Assembly (NCBI GenBank): GCA_012517025.1
Contig: JAAYVT010000396.1
Location: 1 to 5,007, forward strand
DNA length: 5,007 nucleotides
Source of the DNA: Phyllobacteriaceae bacterium
Lineage (GTDB): Bacteria; Pseudomonadota; Alphaproteobacteria; Rhizobiales; Ancalomicrobiaceae
Reading direction: 5' to 3'
A program made the position numbers and the translations under genes. This document shows positions 1 through 5,007 of the stretch, one piece after another. The notes under the pieces are model-generated. The model was not told the DNA's origin, made no database searches, and worked only from the letters and a program-made list of their open reading frames with translations. Position 1 is the first letter of the stretch. The number at the start of each line of letters is the position of its first letter.

Positions 1-1149
1 CCGGTCGACCACCAGATAGCCGCGGCGGAAGTCGCCGAAGGCGATCGGGCAGGCGTCGGAGGCGATCGCCGGCATGTCCTCGGCCTCGACCACGGGGAAG
101 TTCATCAGCGTCGCCGGGGTGCCGGCGGTGGCCGGCGGCTGCCAGAGGTAGTTGCCCTGGCCGTCCTTGAGCTTGCGGATCTCGCTCTGGGTCTTGCGGT
201 TCATCACCCAGGTGGCGTTCTGGCGATAGCCCGCCTTCAGCGTGTAGACGAGATCGACCAGCTTGTCGGAGGGATCGGTCGCCGGCAGGGCGCCGCCGAC
301 GCCGGTCGCGACGTAGCCGAGCGAGCCCCAGGCCCACGCGGCATTGTCGACGCGGCCGTAGGCCATGAAGCCCTTGGGCTTGGAGACGCCGTCGCCGGAG
401 ACGAAGGCGGAGCCCTCCTGCTCGGCGAAGGCCTGCTGCACCTCCTCGGCGATCCACGCCTCGACGTCGATGGCGGCGTCGTCGAGCAGCGTCTGGGTCG
501 CCGCCGGCATGGCGTAGAGTTCCATGGTCGGGAAGGAGAGTTGCTGCAGCGTCTGCGTGGTGGTCTGGGCGCGGACCCCGGTCTCGGCCACCCAGCCGAC
601 GGTGGCGCCGACCGGCGAATAGGGCTTGGCGAAGACGTTCGACGACACCTGCCGATTGCCGGCGATGGCGCGGATCGGCGAGATCTGGGCGAGGCGCATG
701 GTCACCTGACGCTCGAGCTCGGCGGGGGCGAGATAGCCGCCGTCGGTGGACGAACCGACCGACAGCGCCTTCGCCTCGAGCCGCGCCAGCGCGGTCGCCG
801 TGCCGGAGCGCACCCAGCCGTCGAAGGCGGCCTTGTGCTCGTCGGCGCCGGCGAGGCGGTCGCGCGGCTCGCCGCCGAGGCGCGGACGCGCCTGCTTCAG
901 CGCCAGACCGTCGGCCAGGCGCCGGCTCTCGTCGACGGCGGCGTCGAGGCGGGCGAGCTTCTCGTCGATCAGCGGGTCGGCCGCACCGCGCCGCTCGATC
1001 TCGGCGAGACGACGATCGTTCTCGTCGCGCCATTCCTGGAAGTCGCTCATGAAGGTGGAGAAGGCGCGGTTCACGTCGGCGTTGGGCGTGGCGGAGGCCT
1101 TGGTTTCCGGCGCCGGGCCGGGTTCGGAGATCTGTTCGACGTCGATCAT
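1..1149 (-). CDS. Major capsid protein, HK97 fold (GTA g5-like), C-terminus beyond window
   Basis: The frame is open for all 383 codons from ATG 1149 to the left edge with no stop, so the C-terminal end is missing, probably a few tens of residues by comparison with family members near 400 aa. Residues 1-125 are charged and helical (for example FMSDFQEWRDENDRRLAEIE at 33-52, LARLDAAVDESRRL at 65-78). They look like the coiled-coil delta domain that serves as internal scaffold and is then removed. The shell domain begins near LSVGSSTDGGYLAPAE (129-144), the usual HK97-type junction, and continues through SPIRAIAG, GWVAETGVRAQT, LYAMPAATQTLLDDAAIDVE (211-230), FVSGDGVSKPKGFM (249-262), WVMNRKTQSEIRKLKDGQGN (314-333) and the end visible here, PIAFGDFRRGYLVVDR. 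These are strong family landmarks. The ATG is supported by AGAGGTG upstream. No separate scaffold gene lies nearby, which fits the fused delta domain. Confidence 0.96.
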   Translation of the reverse strand, partial: MIDVEQISEPGPAPETKASATPNADVNRAFSTFMSDFQEWRDENDRRLAEIERRGAADPLIDEKLARLDAAVDESRRLADGLALKQARPRLGGEPRDRLAGADEHKAAFDGWVRSGTATALARLEAKALSVGSSTDGGYLAPAELERQVTMRLAQISPIRAIAGNRQVSSNVFAKPYSPVGATVGWVAETGVRAQTTTQTLQQLSFPTMELYAMPAATQTLLDDAAIDVEAWIAEEVQQAFAEQEGSAFVSGDGVSKPKGFMAYGRVDNAAWAWGSLGYVATGVGGALPATDPSDKLVDLVYTLKAGYRQNATWVMNRKTQSEIRKLKDGQGNYLWQPPATAGTPATLMNFPVVEAEDMPAIASDACPIAFGDFRRGYLVVDR

Positions 1150-1156
1150 GGAGTGT

Positions 1157-1166
1157 CTCACCTCTT
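1157..1166 (-). promoter_or_regulatory. Ribosome binding site of the major capsid gene
   Basis: AAGAGGTGAG on the minus strand is the longest Shine-Dalgarno match in the window and precedes what is normally the most abundant product of such a cluster. It spans the protease stop codon. The AGAGG core is 11 bases from ATG 1149, slightly long but workable. Confidence 0.65.
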
Positions 1167-1718
1167 GGTGTCGAGAAGGGCGGCGGCGCGCCGGATGGTC
1201 GCGGCGAGAGCCGCCGCGGAGAGGTCGGAGCCGACCCCGCGCGCCGCCTCGACGGAGGCGACGCGAGCGGCGGGCTGCATCGGGAAGGTGACGAGCGAGA
1301 TCTCCCAGAGGTCGATCTCGGCGAGGCGGCGGAGGCCGGTGCGGGCGTCGCGGCGGCCCTTGATCGTCTTGAAGCCGATCGACAGGCCGTCGAGGATGCC
1401 GTCGCGCATCAGCGCCAACGCCTCGCGACCGCGAGCGACGTCGGCGAGAATGCGGCCACGGACGAAGAGACCGCGGGCGTCCTCGCGGATCTCAAGCCAG
1501 CGGCCGATCGGCTCGGCGGGGTCGTGATGCCAGAGCATCTTGACGCCGCCGACGCCGCGCCTCGCGAGGGTGGCGCGGAAGGCGCCGGGCTCGACGACGT
1601 CGCGGGCGAGGTCCTCGACGCCGAAGACGCAGGCGTGGCCGGCGAAGGTGCCGTCGGCGGCGACGCGATCGACCTCGGCCTCGAATCGTTTGACTTCCGG
1701 GGCGGCGAGCGGACGCAT
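1158..1718 (-). CDS. HK97-family prohead (capsid maturation) serine protease, GTA g4-like
   Basis: Encodes 186 aa. Such proteases (peptidase family U35/S78) are packed in the procapsid and cleave the delta domain from the major capsid protein, after which the shell can mature. Visible family features: FAGHACVFGVEDLARDVVEPGAF (a beta region at about 25-47, followed by ATL), the His-containing MLWHHDPAEPIGRW (61-74), DGILDGLSIGFKT (106-118) with the probable nucleophile Ser113, and LWEISLVTFPMQPAARV (137-153). His64 or His65 is the likely second catalytic residue. Length is typical. The ATG at 1718 has GAGG 7 bases upstream. A longer frame reaches 1865, but the extra 49 residues are Arg/Pro-rich and match no part of the family, so they are excluded. 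The stop TGA lies inside the capsid gene's Shine-Dalgarno stretch, 8 bases before its ATG, so protease and capsid synthesis are closely linked. Confidence 0.95.
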   Translation of the reverse strand: MRPLAAPEVKRFEAEVDRVAADGTFAGHACVFGVEDLARDVVEPGAFRATLARRGVGGVKMLWHHDPAEPIGRWLEIREDARGLFVRGRILADVARGREALALMRDGILDGLSIGFKTIKGRRDARTGLRRLAEIDLWEISLVTFPMQPAARVASVEAARGVGSDLSAAALAATIRRAAALLDTKR

Positions 1719-1720
1719 GG

Positions 1721-1873
1721 TCACACCTCGCGGACGCGGGGCAGGCCGACGCGCGGCGAGCGGGCGGCGAGCGTTTCGGCGAAACGGGCGAAGACGACGC
1801 GATGGTCGGGCGGCGTGAGGGCGGGACGCGCGGAGGCACGTCCCCCGGCGATGCGGGTGATCCAACGAGTCAT
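1721..1873 (-). CDS. Hypothetical 50-residue basic protein between g3.5 and the protease
   Basis: I do not recognise this protein. The frame starts at ATG 1873 with AGGA 8 bases upstream, and ends in TGA only 2 bases before the protease ATG. It has about 10 Arg, no Lys and few acidic residues, so it is strongly basic. A plausible amphipathic stretch is DHRVVFARFAETLAARSP (23-40). Third codon positions are mostly G or C, as in the real neighbours. It fills most of a roughly 215-base gap in a cluster whose other gaps are 35 bases or less, which favours coding. Against it: it is short, contains no known domain, and the DNA is so GC-rich that random open frames are common. The overlapping protease-frame extension (49 codons upstream of ATG 1718) is even richer in Arg and looks like shadow. 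The standard R. capsulatus set, as I know it, has no gene here. Confidence 0.5.
   Translation of the reverse strand: MTRWITRIAGGRASARPALTPPDHRVVFARFAETLAARSPRVGLPRVREV
1726..1729 (-). promoter_or_regulatory. Ribosome binding site of the prohead protease
   Basis: GAGG on the minus strand, 7 bases from ATG 1718. It lies within the last codons of the 50-residue ORF and favours ATG 1718 over the Arg-rich upstream extension that starts at 1865. Confidence 0.7.
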
Positions 1874-1881
1874 GGCGGTGA

Positions 1882-1885
1882 TCCT
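1882..1885 (-). promoter_or_regulatory. Possible ribosome binding site of the 50-residue ORF
   Basis: AGGA on the minus strand, 8 bases from ATG 1873. It is a four-base match only and supports the small ORF modestly. It lies in the short gap (1874-1935) after g3.5, where I see nothing else. Confidence 0.4.
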
Positions 1886-1935
1886 GTGGTCGGGGCGCGC
1901 TGCCGTTTCCGGTGCGGAGAAGTGGAAGGCGGCGC

Positions 1936-2124
1936 TCAGTCCGGGTCGGCGAAGAGCCGCTCGAGCCGGGCGATCTCGGTGACGAAGTCCTCGAAGCGGC
2001 GGTTGGAGGCGGCGATCTCGCGCAGCGCCCAGACCAGCAGGCCGGAGGCGCCGCTCGCCCAGAGAAACAGCGCGAGATGGCCGAGGTCGCCGCGTTCGGC
2101 GAAGGCGGAGGCGAAGTCGGTCAC
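1936..2124 (-). CDS. Small GTA head-formation protein (g3.5-like) with a hydrophobic segment
   Basis: Encodes 62 aa. The GTG start overlaps the portal stop (GTGA), which suggests translational coupling; only a weak GGGG stands upstream. The protein has a short polar N-terminus, a hydrophobic stretch HLALFLWASGASGLLVWAL at about residues 16-34 that could be one transmembrane or strongly hydrophobic helix, then a charged helical tail ending EIARLERLFADPD. Size, position between portal and protease, and the hydrophobic-then-charged layout match the small g3.5 gene (rcc01685 family, named a head-formation protein) of the Rhodobacter capsulatus GTA. Its mechanism is not known to me. A membrane or capsid-interior role is inferred only from composition. 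The coding call is firm because of the stop/start overlap and the clean composition. The family assignment rests mainly on position and size. Confidence 0.8.
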   Translation of the reverse strand: MTDFASAFAERGDLGHLALFLWASGASGLLVWALREIAASNRRFEDFVTEIARLERLFADPD

Positions 2125-3341
2125 GTCGGCAACCCCGGTTCGGCGGTGGCACGCGGGCCGTAGCCGGCGGCGGAGCGCTTTTCGTCCTCGGTGAGGAAGG
2201 AGGCGGCCTCGAGCCGGCTCCACAATGCCCCCCGATCGACCGACAGCCCCTCGACCTGATCGGTGTCGAAGGAGAGGCGCAGGGTCTCGCTCCACAGGGG
2301 GGCGAGCCAGCCCTCCAACGCAGCGGCGGTGCGGGCGACCAGCGGCAGCACGGTCAGGCGCCAGAAGGCGCGATTGGCCTCCTGATAGTTCGAATAGGTG
2401 TTGTCGCCGGGGATGCCGAGCATCATCGGCGGCACCCCGAAGGCGAGCGCGATCTCGCGCGCCGCCTCCCGCTTGGCCTCGACGAAGTCCATCTCCTTGG
2501 GGCTGTAGCCCATCGCCTTCCAGTCGAGACCACCCTCGAGCAGCAGCGGCCGACCGGCGTTGGCGGCGCCCTGGAAGCCCTCTTCCAACTCCTTCTTCAG
2601 CCGTTCGAACTGCTCGTCGGTGAGGTTCTGGGCGCTGTCGGCGCGATAGACCAGCGCCCCTGAGGGCCGCGCCGAATTGTCGAGCAGCGCCTTGGTCCAG
2701 GCGGAGGTCTCGTTGTGGACGTCGAGGGCGGTCTGCGCCGCCTCGAGCGGGGCGAGGCCGTAATGGTCGTCGAGCGGGTGGAAGCTCTTCAGATGCAGGA
2801 TCGGCTGCGGCCGATCGGGATCGGCGCGGAAGCTCACCGTGCGCTCGCCGGTGCCGTAGTCCCAGGCGTCGGGCCAGCCGTCGGGACCGATCCTGACCTT
2901 GATGCGGTCGGGACGCAGCGCGTAGAGCTCGCGCGGCACTCCGTCGACGGTGACCAACTCGATCCAGGCGTTGCCGGCGACGAGCAGGTGGCCGTAGACC
3001 TCCTCCAGGAAGGCGCGGCCGGACTGATGCGGATTGGGCCGGGCGAGCAGCGCCAGCATCGGGTGGATCGTTTGCTCGACGGCGCCGTCGTAGAGCGCCC
3101 ACGGCACCGAGGCGGCGGCCTCGCCGATCAGGCGGACGGCGCGATGCACGACCGGATTGCGGACGTAGCCGGCGCGGGCGAGCGCGGCGTAGTCGCGCGG
3201 CGTCCACACCGGCTGCCCGAAGCTCGACCAAGCGATCCACGGACCGACCTTGGAGGCGCGTTGCTCGGGGGCGGCGACGGACGCGCCGGATCGACCCGCG
3301 TCGGGCTCGACCCGACGCCGGAGGCGGGAGAACAAGGACAT
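2121..3341 (-). CDS. Phage portal protein, HK97 family (GTA g3-like)
   Basis: Encodes 406 aa. Portal subunits form the ring at one capsid vertex through which the terminase drives DNA and to which the tail connector attaches. Family hallmarks: an N-terminal segment with RNPVVHRAVRLIGEAAASVP (61-80), the wing region VAGNAWIELV followed by ALRPDRIKV (121-149), a stretch like ILHLKSFHPLDDHYGLAPLE (181-200), and the very typical C-terminal block MDFVEAKREAAREIALAFGV, PPMMLGIPGDNTYSNYQEAN and the adjoining FWRLTVLPL (284-334). Length is normal for the HK97 family. The ATG at 3341 is chosen because GAGG sits 6 bases upstream and the preceding gene ends at 3377. The same frame stays open upstream to 4586, but that part lies over the terminase in another phase and is Arg/Gly/Ala-rich shadow. 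The TGA stop overlaps the GTG of the next gene, so the two are probably translationally coupled. Confidence 0.96.
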   Translation of the reverse strand: MSLFSRLRRRVEPDAGRSGASVAAPEQRASKVGPWIAWSSFGQPVWTPRDYAALARAGYVRNPVVHRAVRLIGEAAASVPWALYDGAVEQTIHPMLALLARPNPHQSGRAFLEEVYGHLLVAGNAWIELVTVDGVPRELYALRPDRIKVRIGPDGWPDAWDYGTGERTVSFRADPDRPQPILHLKSFHPLDDHYGLAPLEAAQTALDVHNETSAWTKALLDNSARPSGALVYRADSAQNLTDEQFERLKKELEEGFQGAANAGRPLLLEGGLDWKAMGYSPKEMDFVEAKREAAREIALAFGVPPMMLGIPGDNTYSNYQEANRAFWRLTVLPLVARTAAALEGWLAPLWSETLRLSFDTDQVEGLSVDRGALWSRLEAASFLTEDEKRSAAGYGPRATAEPGLPT

Positions 3342-3347
3342 TTCGGA

Positions 3348-3351
3348 CCTC
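3348..3351 (-). promoter_or_regulatory. Ribosome binding site of the portal gene
   Basis: GAGG on the minus strand, 6 bases from ATG 3341. It decides the portal start against the open upstream extension of the same frame that reaches 4586. Confidence 0.7.
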
Positions 3352-3376
3352 GCGGGATCGCGGCCGACGGGCCGCC

Positions 3377-4654
3377 TCAGAGATTTCGCACCTTCGGGCT
3401 GCCGCGCCCGGTCAACATCAGCGCCGTCAGTGCCCACACCAGCGCGTCGAGGCGATCGGGCGAGCGCCCCGACGACAGGCCTTCCGGGCCGAAGTCGCAG
3501 AGTTCGTCCTCGAGCTCGGCGAGCGCGCCGACGTGGCGCACCCTGCCCTGCGCGTAGAGGGCGGCGACCGGCTCGGCGCGCAGCCACTTGCCGCGGGTGG
3601 CGCGCACCGGCTTCACCGGCACCTCCGGCGCCACCTCGCGCAGGATGGTCTCGACCATCTCGCCACCCTGGTTGACCTCGACGACGAGGGCGTCGGCGTC
3701 GAGCGTCTGGTAGAGCGCGACGGCGCGGGCGGCCCATTCGGTCGGGCGCAGGCCGCGCGCCGAGGCATCCGCCAGGACGTGGCCGACGCCGGTCTCGCTC
3801 ACCCCCGCCGCGACGATGCCGCAGGCGTCGGCGTTCGCGCCCGAGGTCGCCGGCGGATCGACGGCGACGACGATGCGAATGAGCGGCGGAGCGACATCGA
3901 GCCGTTGCCGCTCGATCTCGTCGCGCCGCCACAGCGCGTCGTCGCGGTCCTCGATCAGTTCGCCGTCGAGTTCCTGCCGGCCGAGCCGGGTTCCGCGATA
4001 GCGGCCGACCACCGTGTCGAGAAAGCGTGGCGCGAGATTGAAGGCGTTGGCACGGGTCGAGGCGCGGGTGACGGCGCAGGCCGGATCGGCGACGAGGCGG
4101 CGCACCAGCGCCACCGCGCGTGGCGTGGTGGTCGCCACCTGACGCGGCCGATCGCCGAGGCGCAGACCGAACTGCAACATGTCCCACACTTCCTCGGCGT
4201 GCCGCCATTTGGCGATCTCGTCGGCCCAGGCGATCTCGAACTGCGGCCCGCGCAGGGCCTCGGGATCCTCCGAGGAAAACGCCTGCGCCACCGCGCCGTT
4301 CGGCCATTCGAGCCGGCGCAGCGACGGTTTCCACACCGGCCGCTCGGCGCGGCGGTGGATGCGCAGGAGGCCGGAGACCCCCTCGATCCTCACGTCGCGG
4401 ACGTCGGCGAAGGTCTCGCCGACCAGCGCGATGCGGCCGGCGGGCGCCTCGGCGAAAGGCGGACGGCCGAGCGCCGACGCCTTCACCCATTCGGCGCCGG
4501 TGCGGGTCTTGCCGGCGCCGCGTCCGCCGAGGACGAGCCAGGTCGTCCAGTTGCCGGCGGGCGGCATCTGGTCGGCGCGAGCCCACAACGCCCAGTCGTC
4601 GCGCAGACGTTCGTGCTCGGCGGCGGTCATGGCGAGGGCGGCGCGATCGAGCAC
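3377..4654 (-). CDS. Terminase large subunit (GTA g2-like): packaging ATPase and nuclease
   Basis: This is the motor that cuts DNA and pumps it into the procapsid through the portal. Numbered from a GTG at 4654 (425 aa), the ATPase half shows Walker A GGRGAGKT (43-50), Walker B IAWADE (141-146) with its catalytic Glu, and the coupling segment ATTTPR (174-179). The RNase H-like nuclease half shows the acidic set Asp265 (AVDPP), Glu326 (VVEVN) and Asp403 (DRLDALVWA). Both domains look intact, and length and motif spacing fit phage and GTA large terminases. The start is uncertain. The frame is open to an ATG at 4795, but this would overlap g1 by 86 bases. An ATG at 4765, TTG at 4690 and ATG at 4630 are also possible. 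I chose GTG 4654 because GAAGG lies 4 bases upstream and about 35 residues then precede the conserved WTTWLVLGG, a typical spacing. The TGA stop lies 35 bases before the portal gene. Confidence 0.96.
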   Translation of the reverse strand: MLDRAALAMTAAEHERLRDDWALWARADQMPPAGNWTTWLVLGGRGAGKTRTGAEWVKASALGRPPFAEAPAGRIALVGETFADVRDVRIEGVSGLLRIHRRAERPVWKPSLRRLEWPNGAVAQAFSSEDPEALRGPQFEIAWADEIAKWRHAEEVWDMLQFGLRLGDRPRQVATTTPRAVALVRRLVADPACAVTRASTRANAFNLAPRFLDTVVGRYRGTRLGRQELDGELIEDRDDALWRRDEIERQRLDVAPPLIRIVVAVDPPATSGANADACGIVAAGVSETGVGHVLADASARGLRPTEWAARAVALYQTLDADALVVEVNQGGEMVETILREVAPEVPVKPVRATRGKWLRAEPVAALYAQGRVRHVGALAELEDELCDFGPEGLSSGRSPDRLDALVWALTALMLTGRGSPKVRNL

Positions 4655-4709
4655 GCCGCCTTCGTCGACGCTCCGCAGCGCGGCGCGCAAGGCGATTTCG
4701 GAGGCGACG

Positions 4710-5006
4710 TCAGTCGGGGCCGCGCAGGCTCTCGAGCCGGCGGGCGAGATCGCGGCGGAAGGCATCGATGTCGGGCTCCGGTTCGTCGGCGGCACGACCG
4801 GCCTGCTTTTCCAGGCCGATCAACAATTCGAGAGTGCGGGCGAGCGCACCGAGGGTGCGGGCGTCCTTCTCCTCGAGGCTCGGCGGCGCGGCGCCGTCGA
4901 AACGGTGTTCGATCTCGGCGATCTGCCGCTCGACCGCCCCGAACAGCCGGGCGACCAGGGTGGCGCGATCGACCGGGGCGGGCGGCTTGCCGGCCGGGCG
5001 GGCGCC
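4710..5006 (-). CDS. GTA g1-like protein, probable small terminase subunit (partial, N-terminus beyond window)
   Basis: The frame is open from the right edge for 98 codons and ends in TGA at 4712-4710. The start lies outside the window. The visible part is charged and mostly helical, with two likely amphipathic helices: one around TLVARLFGAVERQIAEIEHR and one around EEKDARTLGALARTLELL. The second resembles the 'DAR.L..L.RTLE.L..LE' pattern I associate with the protein encoded just before the large terminase in alphaproteobacterial GTA clusters. In Rhodobacter capsulatus that protein, g1, is a small terminase that pairs with the large subunit and packages DNA without strong sequence preference. 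The same role here is inferred from position and helix pattern; no catalytic motif is expected. It lies immediately upstream of the terminase and is probably first in the operon. An alternative is a generic coiled-coil phage protein. The coding frame is well supported, the function moderately. Confidence 0.72.
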   Translation of the reverse strand, partial: GARPAGKPPAPVDRATLVARLFGAVERQIAEIEHRFDGAAPPSLEEKDARTLGALARTLELLIGLEKQAGRAADEPEPDIDAFRRDLARRLESLRGPD

Positions 5007-5007
5007 G

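Noticed and set aside
541..1527. Long plus-strand ORF (328 codons) opposite the capsid and protease genes
   Set aside because: It runs antisense to two clear genes, is rich in Arg, Gly and Ala, contains no recognisable domain, and its first codon positions fall on the capsid's third positions, a usual source of shadow frames in GC-rich DNA.
1719..1865. N-terminal extension of the protease from an ATG at 1865
   Set aside because: The 49 extra residues are Arg/Pro-rich and unlike the family, while ATG 1718 has a well-spaced GAGG. The interval is better explained by the 50-codon ORF in another frame.
1936..3240. Alternative 434-codon frame over the portal ending in the g3.5 sequence
   Set aside because: Only the last 62 codons, after the portal stop, look like real protein. 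The upstream part is Arg-rich shadow of the portal gene in another frame.
3361..3374. Small inverted repeat CGGCC-GACG-GGCCG between terminase and portal, as a possible terminator
   Set aside because: The stem is only five base pairs with no following T run, and a terminator inside this operon is not expected; such short repeats are common at this GC content.
2715..3557. Plus-strand ORF (280 codons) opposite the portal and the end of the terminase
   Set aside because: It crosses the boundary of two firm opposite-strand genes and matches nothing I recognise; composition is that of an antisense shadow.
1..5007. CtrA-type binding sites (TTAA half-sites), as CtrA controls some GTA clusters
   Set aside because: I found no paired TTAA half-sites by eye. 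The operon promoter should lie beyond the right edge.

Overview
The window is a compact, very GC-rich gene block read entirely from the minus strand. It matches the DNA-packaging and head module of an HK97-like phage, in the order typical of alphaproteobacterial gene transfer agents (GTAs): a small-terminase-like g1 protein (C-terminal part only, cut by the right edge), large terminase (g2), portal (g3), a tiny membrane-type protein (g3.5), prohead protease (g4) and major capsid protein (g5, cut by the left edge). A 50-codon reading frame lies between g3.5 and g4 and does not belong to the standard set as I know it. The high GC, the strong G/C bias at third codon positions and the g1-to-g5 order with g3.5 point to an alphaproteobacterium, perhaps of the Hyphomicrobiales (Rhizobiales). 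The genus cannot be read from this sequence.

Layout in transcription order (right to left): 5006-4710 g1-like; 4654-3377 terminase, with an uncertain start; 3341-2121 portal; 2124-1936 g3.5, whose GTG overlaps the portal stop; 1873-1721 unassigned small ORF; 1718-1158 protease; 1149-1 capsid. Gaps run from a 4-base overlap to about 60 bases, and most starts have a Shine-Dalgarno motif. The set therefore looks like one operon whose promoter is upstream, beyond base 5007. I see no tRNA, CRISPR, insertion sequence, attachment site or convincing terminator, and no stretch over 300 bases lacks a gene.

How the genes would work together: the capsid protein assembles on the portal with its own N-terminal delta domain acting as scaffold. 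The protease matures the shell by removing that domain. The terminase pair then drives DNA through the portal. All full-length genes look intact, with motifs present and no frameshifts, which fits a maintained GTA or a functional prophage. The window contains no integrase, lysis, replication or tail genes, so it cannot separate these two on its own, although gene order and small size favour a GTA. The many long plus-strand and alternative-frame ORFs are by-products of the high GC content.
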